A stretch of 64,000 nucleotides of DNA, taken from NCBI GenBank assembly GCA_026545765.1, contig CM048840.1:26664765-26728764 (forward strand), given 5' to 3'. The position numbers were made by a program, and so were the translations under genes. Below the pieces are notes generated by a model. The model saw only the letters and a program-made list of their open reading frames with translations, searched no databases and was not told the origin of the DNA. Each line of letters begins with the position of its first letter. Within the stretch, counting starts at the first letter, position 1. Below are positions 46,769 through 59,519 of this stretch, one piece after another. The DNA comes from Plantago major (taxonomy: Eukaryota; Streptophyta; Magnoliopsida; Lamiales; Plantaginaceae).

Positions 46769-48089
46769 GGAGCAATATCGAATCAGAACCAAGATATATA
46801 TGTTGGAATAAGTACATGTTTTTGTCGATTTCATTCGTTCACATGTGTGCTAGTGTTTGCTTTCGCCATGTTTGAACGTTTTCTTCTATTCATGTTATTG
46901 AGTTTCCTATGGACATGCAAACTCCTTAAACATGGTTGTGATGCTACAGCTACAAGTTCTTTGATTACAAGTAAATGTTACAAGTATAATCTAATGTGCC
47001 TCTTGTTCATTTTTCTACTAAGAGTGATAAGTTTCCAGTCATTTACATGATATGTCCCAAACAGTTCCCACGGAAATCATCGGCTACAGATACAGTGCAA
47101 TCAAATGTATGCCATACAAATATACTCTATAGAATCGTGATTAGTGATACATACCAAACACAAGTGTAAGTGATGCAGTGTTCTATGCGCTTTCTATAGA
47201 ACCGGGATTAGTGATACCAAATACAAGTGTAAGTGATGCAACTAGTACTTGATCAAGGTAGAATTACTGATTCATTCTAACATTCGTACAGTAATGTCAA
47301 TGTTTGACATAACGTTTAATATATATACACGGTTCAAATCAAAACATCAATTCTTTAATAAAATTGAGTTCATTAGGAAACTCGATCAATGTACCAAGGC
47401 TGGAATGGTGTGGCTTTTAAGGTGAATGATATGGCCAATGCATATTTAGAGTCTATTCAGATAAATAAGTACATTGTGAAAGCTAAAGGTAGCTGCAACT
47501 TGTGATTCTGAAGATTAAGCAATGTGTATAGCCAAAAGCGCAAATCCAAAACTGTACAGTGACTGGAGAGGTAGCGAGACATTTCTCCATCAAAGGCAAA
47601 GCTTCCAAGTTCCAATCACAAGGTGTCAAGTTCCTTAAGGAGAAGAAAGCGGCAGTCCACCTTTTCCCTTGGGGACGACAGGAAAACTTCTCTCAGCATC
47701 ATGAGCATATTAGTATCGTATCCAAAATGCAGTAAACAGCATACCAACCACGGAAAAGGAGAGCAAGGATCAAGATTCGTCCGTCACTCTGCCAAGAATG
47801 TGAACTGTGTCAGAATCCAGGTAATTAATTAAGCTTACAAGTGTCTTCAAACTACATAAAAAGAACTTTTCTAAAAAAAGCATGCAGCCTGAGAACAATT
47901 TTATTTTCCCGCGCGAGTCACACTTTTCAGACCATTGAGCTGCAATATTCACATTTATTCCTTACTACTATAATTATATTATCACGAAGACTAGAACGTG
48001 TTGTGACATAGTTACAAATAATAGAAAATATAGTATGAAGGTATGTACCATCGTTTTTTCTGATAATAAATTGTCTTTTTTCGACTTGA
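46769..48089. other. Intergenic, no gene seen
   Basis: AT-rich. ORFs below 70 codons only. It probably includes the 3' UTR of the NOI gene. A phrase TCTATAGAAcCGtGATTAGTGATAC occurs twice near 47130-47210. Confidence 0.45.
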
Positions 48090-48480
48090 ATTAGAATTTG
48101 AGTTAGTGCGAATTAATCTGTTTTAATTTAATTTAAGGAGAGGAAATATTGGTTATCGTTTTTTTTTAATGATAAATTGATTTTGTTGGGTTGAATTAGA
48201 GCTTTGAATTTAATTGGAGAAGACACGTTGAGTTTTTTAATGATGAATTGACTATGTTGGGGTTGATTTAGGATTTGAATTTAATTGCAAAAGACAAATT
48301 GAGTTTTTTTGTAATCATAAATTGATTTTGTTGGAGTTGTGTTGGGGGCTTAGAATCAGAATGAATAAGACATATTGGTTTCTTGTAATTAAAGTCTAAT
48401 TTTTTTACATATATATTACAACCCGGAACAATTTAATTTAAATTAAGTACTCAATTGCACAACTCTAATAGTTATCCACT
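48090..48480. repeat. Dispersed repeat, copy 2 (first at 24050-24405)
   Basis: Same order of blocks as the first copy and the same terminal phrase ACTCAATTGCACAACTCTAATAGTTATCCA (landmark only). Three internal units of about 75-85 bp with GATAAATTGATTTTGTTGG / GATGAATTGACTATGTTGG are plainer here than in copy 1. Confidence 0.7.
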
Positions 48481-48605
48481 TATACTGTTATACGTACACT
48501 GTAAATAAAGACCTAAATATGTCTTTTTGGATCAATGGACGCAGCTAGGATTATTATTGATATAATGATATTAAGTTTCAAGATGCATACCATTACCAGC
48601 TTAAT

Positions 48606-51600
48606 TTACTTGAGCCCAGCTTTCTCTATATCTTTCACGGCTTGCTCAATTGCACAAAGAATCATTTTCTTTACCTGTACATGAAAAGTCAATTGGAATA
48701 AACGGATCATCTGCACTAGGCTTGAAAATAACTTTCCACTTACGCGTAATTTATGTCAAAACCAATTGCACAGGCCACAGGATAAAAGAAAATCACAGCT
48801 CTTAATAATAAGTGTTGCAAGCTTCAGATACTAACAGTGAGTACTAGTTTAATCTAGAGTTCGAATGCAAATTGTAATACTTAGTGATGCTGAATGCAGA
48901 GAAAAGTACAAAAGAAAGTGGTGCGAGTAAAATCAATGTATCTACAATGTGAAAGACTCTAGAAATTCTGCAAACAGGCCTCCCAGTAGGAGAGTATTGG
49001 ATAATTGGTGAATAAGGCTCTTCTCTTCATCTGAAAACTCATTAATTTCAGTTCAGTTCAGATTCATTCAGTTCTGCTTAGTTATTTTTTTATACTACAA
49101 ATAATTTCAGTTTTGTTCTGTTCAGACAAAGAGAACAGAGCCTAAGTGAGCCAAAAAGAGTCAATCTCAGAACAAACAGCGCTTGTTCCACAAATTATTT
49201 CAATTAGGCAAACAAGATGTGCAATCAATTGACAAGATATAGGCATCAATCTAGTATCTAACACTTTGCAATCAATTGACAAGATATAGGCACACACATG
49301 AAAATATGAAATCAAGTCATACCTGTAACTTGTCTTCCTTAGACTTGTGATCATTTGGTAGAAGACGGAATTCCTCGGTCAACCGAATACATTCTCCAAC
49401 ACTTTCTGGCGAGACAAATTCAAGAGCAATGTTTGTGCATGACTGATAAAACATACCAACAAGAACCATGTGATGCCCCAGAAACAGGGAAAAAAAAAAA
49501 CTCAAAATGAATAAATAAATAAATAAATAAAAAAGAAGGAAAACTTAATTGTGAGATGGTATATCTAATTTATCATACAGATGTCATACAGAATAAGAAT
49601 AGGAAAACTTTAAAGTGCCGGACTTGTATGACAATCATTGCTCCTCCAATTTTATAGCTCCCGTGATTATTTGTTGAGATGAGTAAATTAAAATCCTTTA
49701 CAATAATGAAACCCAGAAACAAATCATGGAGACCTGAAGGTGGAGGTCACACCCGTAATTCTAAAACACTACATCAAATCAAGGATCAAGGATACGCGCA
49801 CACACCACTCTACCTTTAAGTTTCTAAATTGGTAGGGGCAACCAGCAGGTACAAGCACAGCATCCCCTAATTTCTGAAAAAACGTCCATGGCTCAATTCC
49901 TACACAAGTATAAAGAATGAAGTCATGAACAAAATAAAACAACTCGTTATTGCACCAATTCAATAAAGTTTTCATGCTAAGCACCAAACACTAACCATAT
50001 TGCGCTTTGAGTCTGCTTTTATGCTCCATATTCAAGTATATAGATACATCATGGATAGGATGCACAATCTCAGATAATGGTTTGAAGTAGATGTGCCTGA
50101 ACTCTTTGAAGTGATTCCTTATGTACTCCTCCAGTTTTGGCACGTCTTCCCGTCTAAAGATATCCCACAGAGCACCACCATCAGGGTCCAGAAAATATTC
50201 TGAACAATTTCCTGGAACCGAAGTGTCATTTTCTTTCTTTTTTATATGCACATCCTTATTGCCTTCTACACTTGTTCCGGGAATAACCAACAAATTCTGT
50301 GGATCATCACTGGATGTCTCAGATTTACCATTTTTCTCAACATTCGCTCGCTGCTTATTTCCATAGAGTTCCTTTTCATCCACAAAAGTATGCATCTCTT
50401 GAAGCTTTTTTATAGTCAAAAGCTGCTCATGCTTGAGAATCACCTCCTCGGTATGAGTCAATATGTACACCTACAATGCAGAATGGAGTACTCACATAAA
50501 CTGAACATGGTAGAAGATAAAGCGAAAAAAGACAACACATAAAAATGTTAAAGTACAGCGCATACTGCATCAGCCATATCACAGTGCAACTTTGTAACAG
50601 AATCTCCTCGCCCCAGTTCCTGGGGCAACCCATATGCAATATATGCTTTTGGCCCCATGTCTGGCTTCTGAGACATTTTTGGAAGTTTTACAGTGATGTT
50701 CAAGTATCCACAGTGGGGATGTGTGTATTCTTTAAAAGGTAAGTAATTGATAAACTCAGCATCATGACGAGGTAGCTGTTTTTCAAACGAATTAGATGAA
50801 GGCCAATCCATTAACTTGAGAAGCTGAGGCCATCCATCACTTTCTAATCGACCTTTTGAGTACCCTTTGAAGAACTGGTGAATATTCATGTCAACCTGCT
50901 TGTCAAGGAACAATCTGATTTATTCATCTTTTCATACTTGTAAGCACAAAAATAGAAAGCAGCATATCCTCAAAAAAAAAAAAAAAAAAAAAGTAGAAGA
51001 AGAAAAGAGGACCGCTGACGATTTCGGTTAGTTGGGATAGGATTTAAGGGAAAACAGGATCTTATTGTAGAATCACTGAAGAAGGCAATTCAACTCTTAT
51101 CACTAATACCATAATACATCAAAGATTGCATTTCCATGAACAGAACTCTGGTGGAATAATTAATCTAGCACCCAGAACAGAAGATAATATAGAAAAACAA
51201 GATAACTCACCTCACACCAGGGCGTGCAACTTATAACAGTTACATCAAGTGATTTATTATGTTTACTGTTTGTTACCTGGCGAAACGCACGCCACATAAC
51301 CATTGGTTCCCAGCTCAAACCTGATGAAGCCTCAAACACATCACTGACAATTATAGGCTCACCTTTAGCCCAATGGCATTGAAAATGTTTCAAATCATCA
51401 TACTTGAGGTCTTTCGAAGTTGGACGGTACAAAAAGTTATCCCCTCCTTTTCTAAAAGATGCTTTGCACACCTTATCACCGTAATTTCCACTCCCACCTA
51501 AGCTCATCAAACACGAGCACTTCTGGTCAGAATTTTCAGATACATGTTCAACCTCTTCTCTCCTGGCTAAATTGTCTGCATTCAGCAACAACTCAGAGAC

Positions 51601-54600
51601 CCAATTGTCACCCAAGAGGCACTTAAATTCTAGAATTCCGTTACCACAACCCTCCAACCACTGTGGTGGACATGGTATGAGACCAGTTTCTGTGGATCTC
51701 CATCCATTGTTTAACTCGTCCAAGCTACTTGTAGATGCTTCAACTGTTTCATCAAAAGTACAGTTAGTAAAACTGACACCGTGCAAATACTTGAATCTAT
51801 AACATACTCCCTCTTATTTTGTTTCAAAGACGTTTTGACTTTTTTTATACTTCAACAATATAAGAAGTTTTGTTAAGTTACCCTTACTAATTAGTGTACA
51901 AATCCTTCCTTTTCTATTGTTTCACTCATTTTCTTTCTTGGGAACTACAAATGTTTCATCTTTGTATCTCACTCTCTCTTCCTCAGAATTGAACAATACT
52001 TGTTTTAAGTTATTAATAAACTCTGATTACATGTTAAATGATGATTCTTAATATTTGTGCAAAGACTAAAACATCTGATATAAAAAATTGGAGGGAGTAT
52101 ATTATTTGATGGACACTTCAACTTCACCTCTTAGTAGATATCCCTCTCTGAGCTCCCGGCAACAAGCAAGGCATAGGTCATACGGGCAGTGAGAGCAGCT
52201 CCGGTGGAAATCAATAATAGAAGTTTTACAGTTGTCACTGCATAAATTCATCAAATAAAGAATGTCCCAAAACCTGAAGAGCCTTTTCCGGAAAACTTGT
52301 AGATAAAAGATCTTAAACAATATATAAAACAAACAAAAACACTAAATTCTACCAGAATATCCGCTCATCCACATGGCACTTTGTTTTTTGAGGTTTCGCC
52401 TCTGAAATTGGTATCCCTGATCAAACAAATTATTTAAATTTTAGAAGATTGGAGAGCTGTATAAATTTTATGATTGGCCACTATTAAAACACAAGACAAA
52501 GTAATTCTTCAGCAGGTAGCATTTCTTCACATTCACCTCTCCCATCCGACCTCTCGGATTCACATTCCCTTCTCTCATCTGACCTCTCGGGACATTCACC
52601 TGCTATTATGAAGTTCATAAAGTGATAAAACTACTAAACGACAAGCATTATCAGTCAGTCACTGATTAATGATTATTCATGTTACTGAGAACTTAATATC
52701 CAAACTTAGCGTTAATGTTGATGGATTCCAGAAATATTAAGAATCCTCCAAAAGGATCATGTCGATCTTTAGGGACTCATTTATGTTGGGTGAAAAGGAT
52801 AGAATAACTATAGTATGACATTTGAGTTTTTATGTAATGCAACATCTATATCACTCATCTAGGCTAAATCTGTACTGTCAACAAATAATATTATATTCTT
52901 TGATCCCTTTACAGAATCTGTGATAAAAGAAAAAAAAGTAACCCTCTACTGAAAACAATATTCAAATTTGTCATCATCAAATCATCAGCTGGGTATATAC
53001 ATCATCAGCAACAAACACAGAAGCTTCAAGGATAACAAACAAGCAATGTGTTCTATAAACTTTCAGCCAGAGAGCTCGAGGCAATGAGAAAGTGATTGAA
53101 AATATGATGAGTTTACATGAAAATCCACTGAGCTCTCAACAATCATCCATGATAAGAAATGCTCTTTATCTATACCACCAACCATGACAGAAAAATACCT
53201 TTTATCTTCGCCTCAATTTCCTTCTCTGCCATTTGGTCTGCTTGAAATTGTTTCAGGAAAGGCAGAAGCTTCCCGAGGATGTATGTTGAGTACTGCAGCT
53301 TTTCTTCAAAACTGAGCTCCACTCTCGGGTTGTTCCATTGCTTCACAATAAATATAGAAAACATAAATATCGGAAAAACTAAACATTTCGTGAAAATGAT
53401 TGGAGACAGAAGGTTAAAATATCAGCAAAAAGTATGTAAAGCCAACCTTATTTGGCCCCTCCAGCCGCAAGCAACGCTTGCAGTTGCAATTTCTACGACA
53501 GACAGGACAGGCTTCAGCAAATTCCTCTTCCATCATGCGAGGATACCTGAGTGTGTGAATAACTAAGAGAACCAAAAACAGAACGTGCAGGGAGGAACAT
53601 AGTAGATTATAGAATGGCTTATGCAGCCCCTCTGACTTTGAATGCATGTAATTAATGTCACTACTATATATATATATTCATGACATAGGGTGTTAAAGTT
53701 TATTCATTGTTTCAACAACTTAGGGAACTTGAAAACTGCACTTCCAGCCAACTCGAGCTATTCACTGAACCAGAAAACAAAACAGAAGGAAACAATGTTT
53801 CAAGCAAAATGATACATACCATCGTGTCATGCAAGGTACGCAATATCTCTTTATTTTACATTTGGCGCAATGCACTACTCTTCCTTTATCATTCCTCTGG
53901 CACTGGTGACACATTTTAGATCCAATATCCTTCCCCTTTTATACCCACATGACAGGCAGGATACAGGAAAGAGAAATGAGAAGTTAGACCAGTGACGATA
54001 TATGGTAATGTCGACAATAATAAAAGAACCACATCATTTACTTTTTTGTTAAGTGTACTTCTTCGTCCATTGGAGTTCGAAACATCATCCCTTTTATTTC
54101 CCTTTATTCCAAGAGTACTGTCTTTACTTTTTCCAACTCTATTGTTGCTACTTGTCTGGTCTTTCCCCTCGGTCCCATCTTCGGAAGAATTTCCACACCC
54201 CCTTTTCCCCTCCTCCCCATCTTCCAATAGCTTATTCGTCCACCCATTTCCTTTGGTTCCCTTTTTCTGATAATTGTCTTGCCGCCCAGGCTTACCAATA
54301 CTGGAGCCACTTTCCACACTCTCCCTCTTTCTCTTTAGACCCGAGATTGAATTTTCCGAATCTTTCACTTCACCCAACTTCTCCTCAGCAAACTGATACT
54401 TACGTATAGGCTTTCTCATTCCATTAGATCCCTCCTTTACCTCCCTATTTCCATCCAAGGTTGACTGTGGATCATCAGTTTGCTCGTCTATTTCTATGGG
54501 GGTCGCTTCCAAGTAAAATTCTAAACCATTGATACCTGGTTGCTTTATCAGATCAAAAACTATACTCAGAGAGTCGCTATCTTCAACTGGTACAGCTTTA

Positions 54601-54821
54601 TACTCCTGAATAGAAATTGGATATCTGCAAGTAATCTTGACAGAAGTCACTAGTTTTTTAAAGCCTGTGACACTGTACAGTTTGTCCACCAAATCATTAT
54701 AATCAATTCTACTGCTCACTTTGATGAGCTTCGATGTACCACCTTCATAAGAAACTCCACGGGAGCACGAAGTAATCTTTCCATTCCATTGACATAATAT
54801 AGTTACGCTGTCACTGGCCAT
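48606..54821 (-). CDS. JmjC-domain protein, KDM3/JMJ25-type, with PB1-like N-terminus; 12 coding exons, about 995 aa
   Basis: Exons: 54821-54042, 53935-53820, 53546-53447, 53340-53199, 52416-52353, 52237-52128, 51806-51211, 50895-50566, 50470-49996, 49899-49814, 49442-49323, 48674-48606. Residues 5-105 resemble the PB1-like domain of Mutator-type transposases; a basic linker follows; 261-330 is the RING-like zinc finger of JMJ25 proteins ([15 protein letters not shown]...[13 protein letters not shown]); then [14 protein letters not shown]; JmjC spans about 600-950. Family members remove H3K9 methyl marks in the nucleus. Fe(II) ligands His740 and Asp742 (LHCDMADAV) are present but the third is Tyr927 ([10 protein letters not shown]; family GCPHQVRNLK), so catalysis is doubtful. 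The usual N-terminal WRC motif is not seen. The 52128/51806 junction is ambiguous (MITE there). A 5' UTR intron (donor CTCAG/GTAAGG near 55433, acceptor near 54843) is likely. Confidence 0.88.
49016..49142. mobile_element. Tourist-type MITE, copy 2, in a JmjC-gene intron (127 bp)
   Basis: Ends GGCTCTTCTCTTCATCTGAA and, inverted from the right, GGCTCTGTTCTCTTTGTCTGAA, with TAA at 49013-49015 and 49143-49145. It lies in the last intron (49322-48675) of the JmjC gene. Confidence 0.88.
51807..52097. mobile_element. Stowaway MITE at an intron-exon junction of the JmjC gene (291 bp)
   Basis: Ends CTCCCTCTTATTTTG and, inverted, CTCCCTCCAATTTTT, with TA at 51805-51806 and 52098-52099. It fills the intron between the exons at 52237-52128 and 51806-51211. 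Read on the gene strand, its last bases GAGGGAG supply an AG directly followed by an in-phase exon start at 51806. Confidence 0.88.
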
Positions 54822-54842
54822 TCTAACCAAGGAGCAAGATGC

Positions 54843-55560
54843 TGAAGATATAAACAGTTAGTCATACACATGCTTGTCTAATAAGTAGAACTGTAGAGGT
54901 ACTGGATAATCACGCAATTTATTCAATATATTATCCCAACAACATCAACTCCACTAACCTTTAGGATACCTAACTATCTATGATTCAATCATTCAAATCT
55001 AATAATCAAAACATATGATAAAACATGCTAATCACAAATACGGAAAAATGATAAAATAAAAGCTATCATACTTCTTTTAACGCAAATGCAACACATTACA
55101 ATGAGAAATGCCAAACTATCTGTAGCTTGTTACATTCCCAATCAACCATACTGAAACATAGGGTTGCGATTTGCGAACACAGAAAGCTCACCTTTAATCT
55201 AATGCTTGTTAAATCTATGGAATCAAAGCATGCATGTATAAGCAGAAGCCTGGAGGAGACAGATTGCGCATAAACAACGCAAGCAAATGGTTGTAAACAA
55301 TATACAACAGATCAAGCATAGAGTACAAGCATTTGAAACGCTACTGCAGGGTATTTGACATTAGACAAGCAGAGATGAAAATGTTGTAGTAGAAGAGAGT
55401 AGAGAAAAGTTGATTTCTCACCTTACCTGAGCAAAATTGAGTTGAGAATTTAGATGGAGAAAATGATTGTGAGCTGGAATTGATCAAACCCTTGCCTGTT
55501 GTTCATATTGTCATACTGTCTCACACACGAGGAATTTGCGAGCAATTCATGCTCTTTATT
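54843..55560 (-). promoter_or_regulatory. 5' UTR intron and leader of the JmjC gene
   Basis: On the minus strand a pyrimidine-rich leader (TTTTCTCCATCTAAATTCTC) runs to CTCAG/GTAAGG at about 55434/55433. A matching acceptor ATATCTTCAG lies about 20 bases before the start codon. Transcription start is not located. Confidence 0.4.
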
Positions 55561-55849
55561 TGATTCTATTTGGACAGGTGTCGAATTATTATTGATTGGG
55601 ATATAATAATATGGAGAAGAACAGGGGCTTGGAGCTGCAAATTCCCGCCCATGAGAGTGTTAGTGAAGCTTGGAGTACTACTAATTTGAAATTTTGGTTA
55701 AGGGACTTCAAATTTAAGATTTGGTTTTTTAGCAACTAAAATCAATAAAACCAAGTTAAAATAGGTGTTTTTAGTAAAATTTATGCGATTATAACCGCTT
55801 GTCAAACAGTTGTGATTAAGAGATAAATAAATGAGTAAGTATAGTAGGG
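55561..55849. other. Intergenic upstream of the JmjC gene
   Basis: Short AT-rich spacer with no gene. Confidence 0.4.
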
Positions 55850-57364
55850 GGCCTGATTTTCCATTATAATAGGAAAAGCCGATTTCAAACATATCTAACC
55901 GTGCATCCGATTAGAACAGACAACCGGTTCACCGCGCGTTTAGTTTGAACCAACGACCGGTTCACTATAAAAGACAATTATTATAACCCATAAATTCTAA
56001 ACCACACATTTACCCCAACGAAGTTTCTAATTCAGACCTAAATTCAGCTCCAAAAATAAAGCAGCCATCGATTCTCCTCCCAAATCGCAGCTAATCGTAT
56101 CGCAACAAACCAACAATCACGTTTGTAAAGGAGAAGAAGGTTAGTTACTCATTGAAGGCACAGTTAATGATTGATCTTTTGATTTATTCATTTACAGATC
56201 TATGTTTTACAGTGAAATCGAGATCTGATGCAATTGAATATCCATTGAAACCTGGCAGTACAAAAAAGAAGAAGAAGATGATGATGAACAAATAAAGGAT
56301 CTGGTGTATTTTGCAATTAGTAGTGGCAATCCACATACAACAGGTAACAAATATATATTTGGCATTTTGTAGTGGCTTATAATTCCTCTTCATACCATAT
56401 GCATTGGTTTCGGATGTGTTCCAATGTATCTGGGGAAAATAAATGTGAATTTCTTTGATTGAGCTCTCTAATTGAATTGTTCGTGGTGTTTTTGAAAGAT
56501 ATATGGTGACTTGTAGCACCTCTGGAGGTTTTTAATTCATGATCTTTATTCATAGAATTGACTATGTGGTAATATGAGTTCAGATTATTCATCATGTATC
56601 ATAACTGGGAAATTTATATGTCATTTGGAATTTTTGACATGCAATCTGTTGTGATTTTGTTTACTGATATGTACTGCAACTTGCTTGTGGTGTAATGTTG
56701 ATGTGTATGGGGATTTAATTACTCCTAGATGTTTTAAGCAGACTTTTATTTGTCATATGTGAGATTTATCTGGTATCTAGGACTTTCATGTTACATACTT
56801 TATGTTGCTTCTGGGAGTTAAATATGGCTATATGCATGACTTTCATGTGGTATCTGGGAGATTTACTTGGCATCTGGGAGTTTGAAAGATGGCATATATG
56901 ACTTTTATTATGTTGCATCTGGGACTTTCATTTGGCATTTGGAACTTGCGGCATATTCACTTTTTTATTTGGCATATGTGAGATTTATCTGATATCTGAA
57001 ACTTTCATATTGCATCTAGTACTTTATGATGCTTATGGGAGTTAAAATATGGCATATAGGACTTCTATGTGGTATCTGGGAGATTTATCTGGTGTCTGTG
57101 GGTTTTTGCGTCAATCTGGTCTCTGTGGGTTTTTGCATCTGTAAGATTTATCTGGTGTTTGTGAGTTTTTATAACTGGGGGAATTAATGTTGTGTCTGTG
57201 AGTTTTTATAACTGGGGTATTTATGTTGTGACTGTAGGTTTAGGACGCTGAAAAAAGAGAGCAGATGAAAAGTTCGGTTTGACCGCTGACCGCGCGCTAG
57301 TCTAACTGCTGATCGCTAGCAACTTAAAAAAACGGCTTTTCTTATTCTAATGGAAAGTCAGGCC
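55850..57364. mobile_element. Non-autonomous terminal-inverted-repeat element (1.5 kb), possibly Mutator-like
   Basis: The left end GGCCTGATTTTCCATTATAA and the right end read inverted, GGCCTGACTTTCCATTAGAA, continue as TAGGAAAAGCCG and TAAGAAAAGCCG (about 36 bp). A second inward block carries CCGCGCG and GACCG words on both sides (55910-55960 and 57275-57320). Inside the left end is a leader-like stretch, then 56740-57240 is a run of short variants of TGGTATCTGGGAGATTTATC. No coding region. No target duplication was seen, so the superfamily is a guess based on layout. Confidence 0.6.
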
Positions 57365-59519
57365 TTTTCCTAGAATTTGTGTAAATAATACTAGTAACAT
57401 AACACATAACTTATCTAGACATGGACTATATTATCATAAAAACATCCATATTATTAATAAAAAATTCTAAGTTCTTTTATAATATGAAAACACCAATGTT
57501 GAAAACTTAGATCTTTAAATTCATAACATTGATAATTTTTTTGACAGTATAGATCTGTCTATAAATAAATTATGTAGATGCCCTATGTAAGTATAACTAC
57601 AAGCCCTAAATGGAATGTACAAGCAACTGAACCCAATTATTCTAAAATGGTCAAGATTGACCATCGCTTGTATTATTCAAACAATTATGCGAACGATCAA
57701 GATAATGGAAGAATAAAAATTAAATTCGAGTCAAAACTTGAGAACAACACAAAATGAATTAAGTTTATATGAATAAAAGTAAGAAACATAAGAACTTGTA
57801 GCATAGTGGTAAAGGTGCCATGAGGTCTAGTGTTCAAGAGTCAAGACCCATGGCATATTTTAGGCTTTATTTGGTTTGAGGTCAAATTGGGGAAATGAAA
57901 AAAAATATTGGAAAATATTGTGATTGAAAACGGATAAAACATTAAAAAGTAATAAATAAAAGGGATAAACTTACGTCAGTGAGATTCGAACCCTACACCC
58001 TCTACTTACACAGTAATACTTATACGCACCAAATTCAAATTGAATAGGTAAGATAGACAAATTGTTGGTCCATATAACGACAAAGTAAAAGACTAGAAGG
58101 GGATAGTCTTTTCAAACTTTTATCGATAAAATAGTGCGGAAGACTTTTGTGATAAGTGCACGTGTCAGCAAGCAATAAGGTGTGTAAATACTCAGCAAGC
58201 AATAGATAAGCAATAAGTAAAGTGCAGTAAGTAAATAACACAGTGTTTTATAGTGGTATCTGAAGGTGGCGTAATTCCTCAACTAATCCACTCGCCCTTT
58301 CTCAGGACTTGAATCCACTAAGATGATGAGTTCTCCTTACAAAATCCTATCTCTTGATCCCTTTTACACTAGGTTCCCAACCAAGTGTTTCCCCTGAGTT
58401 ATTCCCCGACTTTCTTAGCCAGGTACTTCCTCTACTCAGTAACCTTTGAGCTATTCCTTAGTTTTCCAAACTAAGTACTTCATGTGTTCAACGCCTGTTT
58501 GGTGTTGGTTATGGTAGTTTGTCAGGTGAGCTAGCTCTTATAACTTATTCAGTTATCTCAGAGAGCTCTATAGAATCAATCTTGCTTAATATACTTCACA
58601 ATGTATGGTAAGTTGTTTTTTATTGACCCAAGTCTTGATGTTGTTCAAGAGAATGAATCTCAGATATTAGTCGCAACTAATTTATCCTTGGATTCAACTA
58701 TTTCACAATATGCAATTCCTGTTTATGGATCAAGACACTTAGAACTTTCGTGCTACTTAGAATTCAAGAGCTTTAGTCGCAACGGAAAGTTAGAGAGTAA
58801 GTAGGTAGAAGGCTTGTATGCTTGAATGAATAAGTTCGTAGATGTGTGTTAAGTGTAGTTCAAGGTGCGTCTTTCAAGCATTCTAAGTGGTGATATTTAT
58901 AGTTGAAAATCATGTTGTTTGAATAGTATCCGTTAGACACAATGTAATTCAAACTATTGATATCTGAAGATAGTACGTCAGTGAGCTTTGTCTCTTTACA
59001 GAGATTTCCTCTTTTGTTCAGACATCTCTGTCTGCGTAATAAATGCACTGTACTATCTTTTGTCTTGTAGTCTCAACGGAACAATGGAAGCTATCTGAGG
59101 CTTTGCATGTCCTTACTCAGTGAGCATTGAATATCAAAAACCTATTGAAATACTTGTCTTTTCCAAAGATACTTGGTTTCTTTAAGGTATCTGATCCAAG
59201 GTCTCTGAGGAGACATTTCTCCTTTGTCTTTAGCAATCAGTGCAGTCTCTTGATATTCAAAAATGAGCTCCTTCTGCAAAATGCATGCTTCTTGGTCTTC
59301 TTCAAAGATATAAAAATTACAATCTGAGACCTAACATCATATACAGGATTTGATAGACTAACATACTCAGTAAGCTTCCTCTTTTACAATGTTCAAGTGA
59401 ACTAAGAGTACTAGTTACCTTTCTGAACTAAGATAAGTCATTAGGGTTTACTAATCAAAATCTAAACATCAAATGAGATTTAAAGTGAACTTGGTCAAAC
59501 TTTATGAATTATTATAGTA
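57365..59519. other. Intergenic, repeat-like, no gene
   Basis: 57365-57795 is plain AT-rich spacer. 57810-57865 has tRNA-like words (TAGCATAGTGGTAAAGGTGC, then GTGTTCAAGAGTCAAG), suggesting a tRNA-derived SINE. On the minus strand near 57975-58000 GGGTTCGAATCTCAC is a B-box-like word. 58040-59500 is non-coding sequence of LTR-retrotransposon flavour (AGACTAGAAGGGGATAGTC, GTGCGGAAGACTT, ACACAGTGTTTTATAGTGG) but has no partner LTR or domain. Confidence 0.35.

Noticed and set aside
54104..54409. ORFs opposite the first JmjC exon (plus strand, Phe/Pro-rich)
   Set aside because: Low-complexity shadows of the Ser/Lys-rich linker.
57810..57865. tRNA gene
   Set aside because: A-box-like and B-box-like words are present but no cloverleaf with paired arms could be drawn; at most a tRNA-derived SINE.
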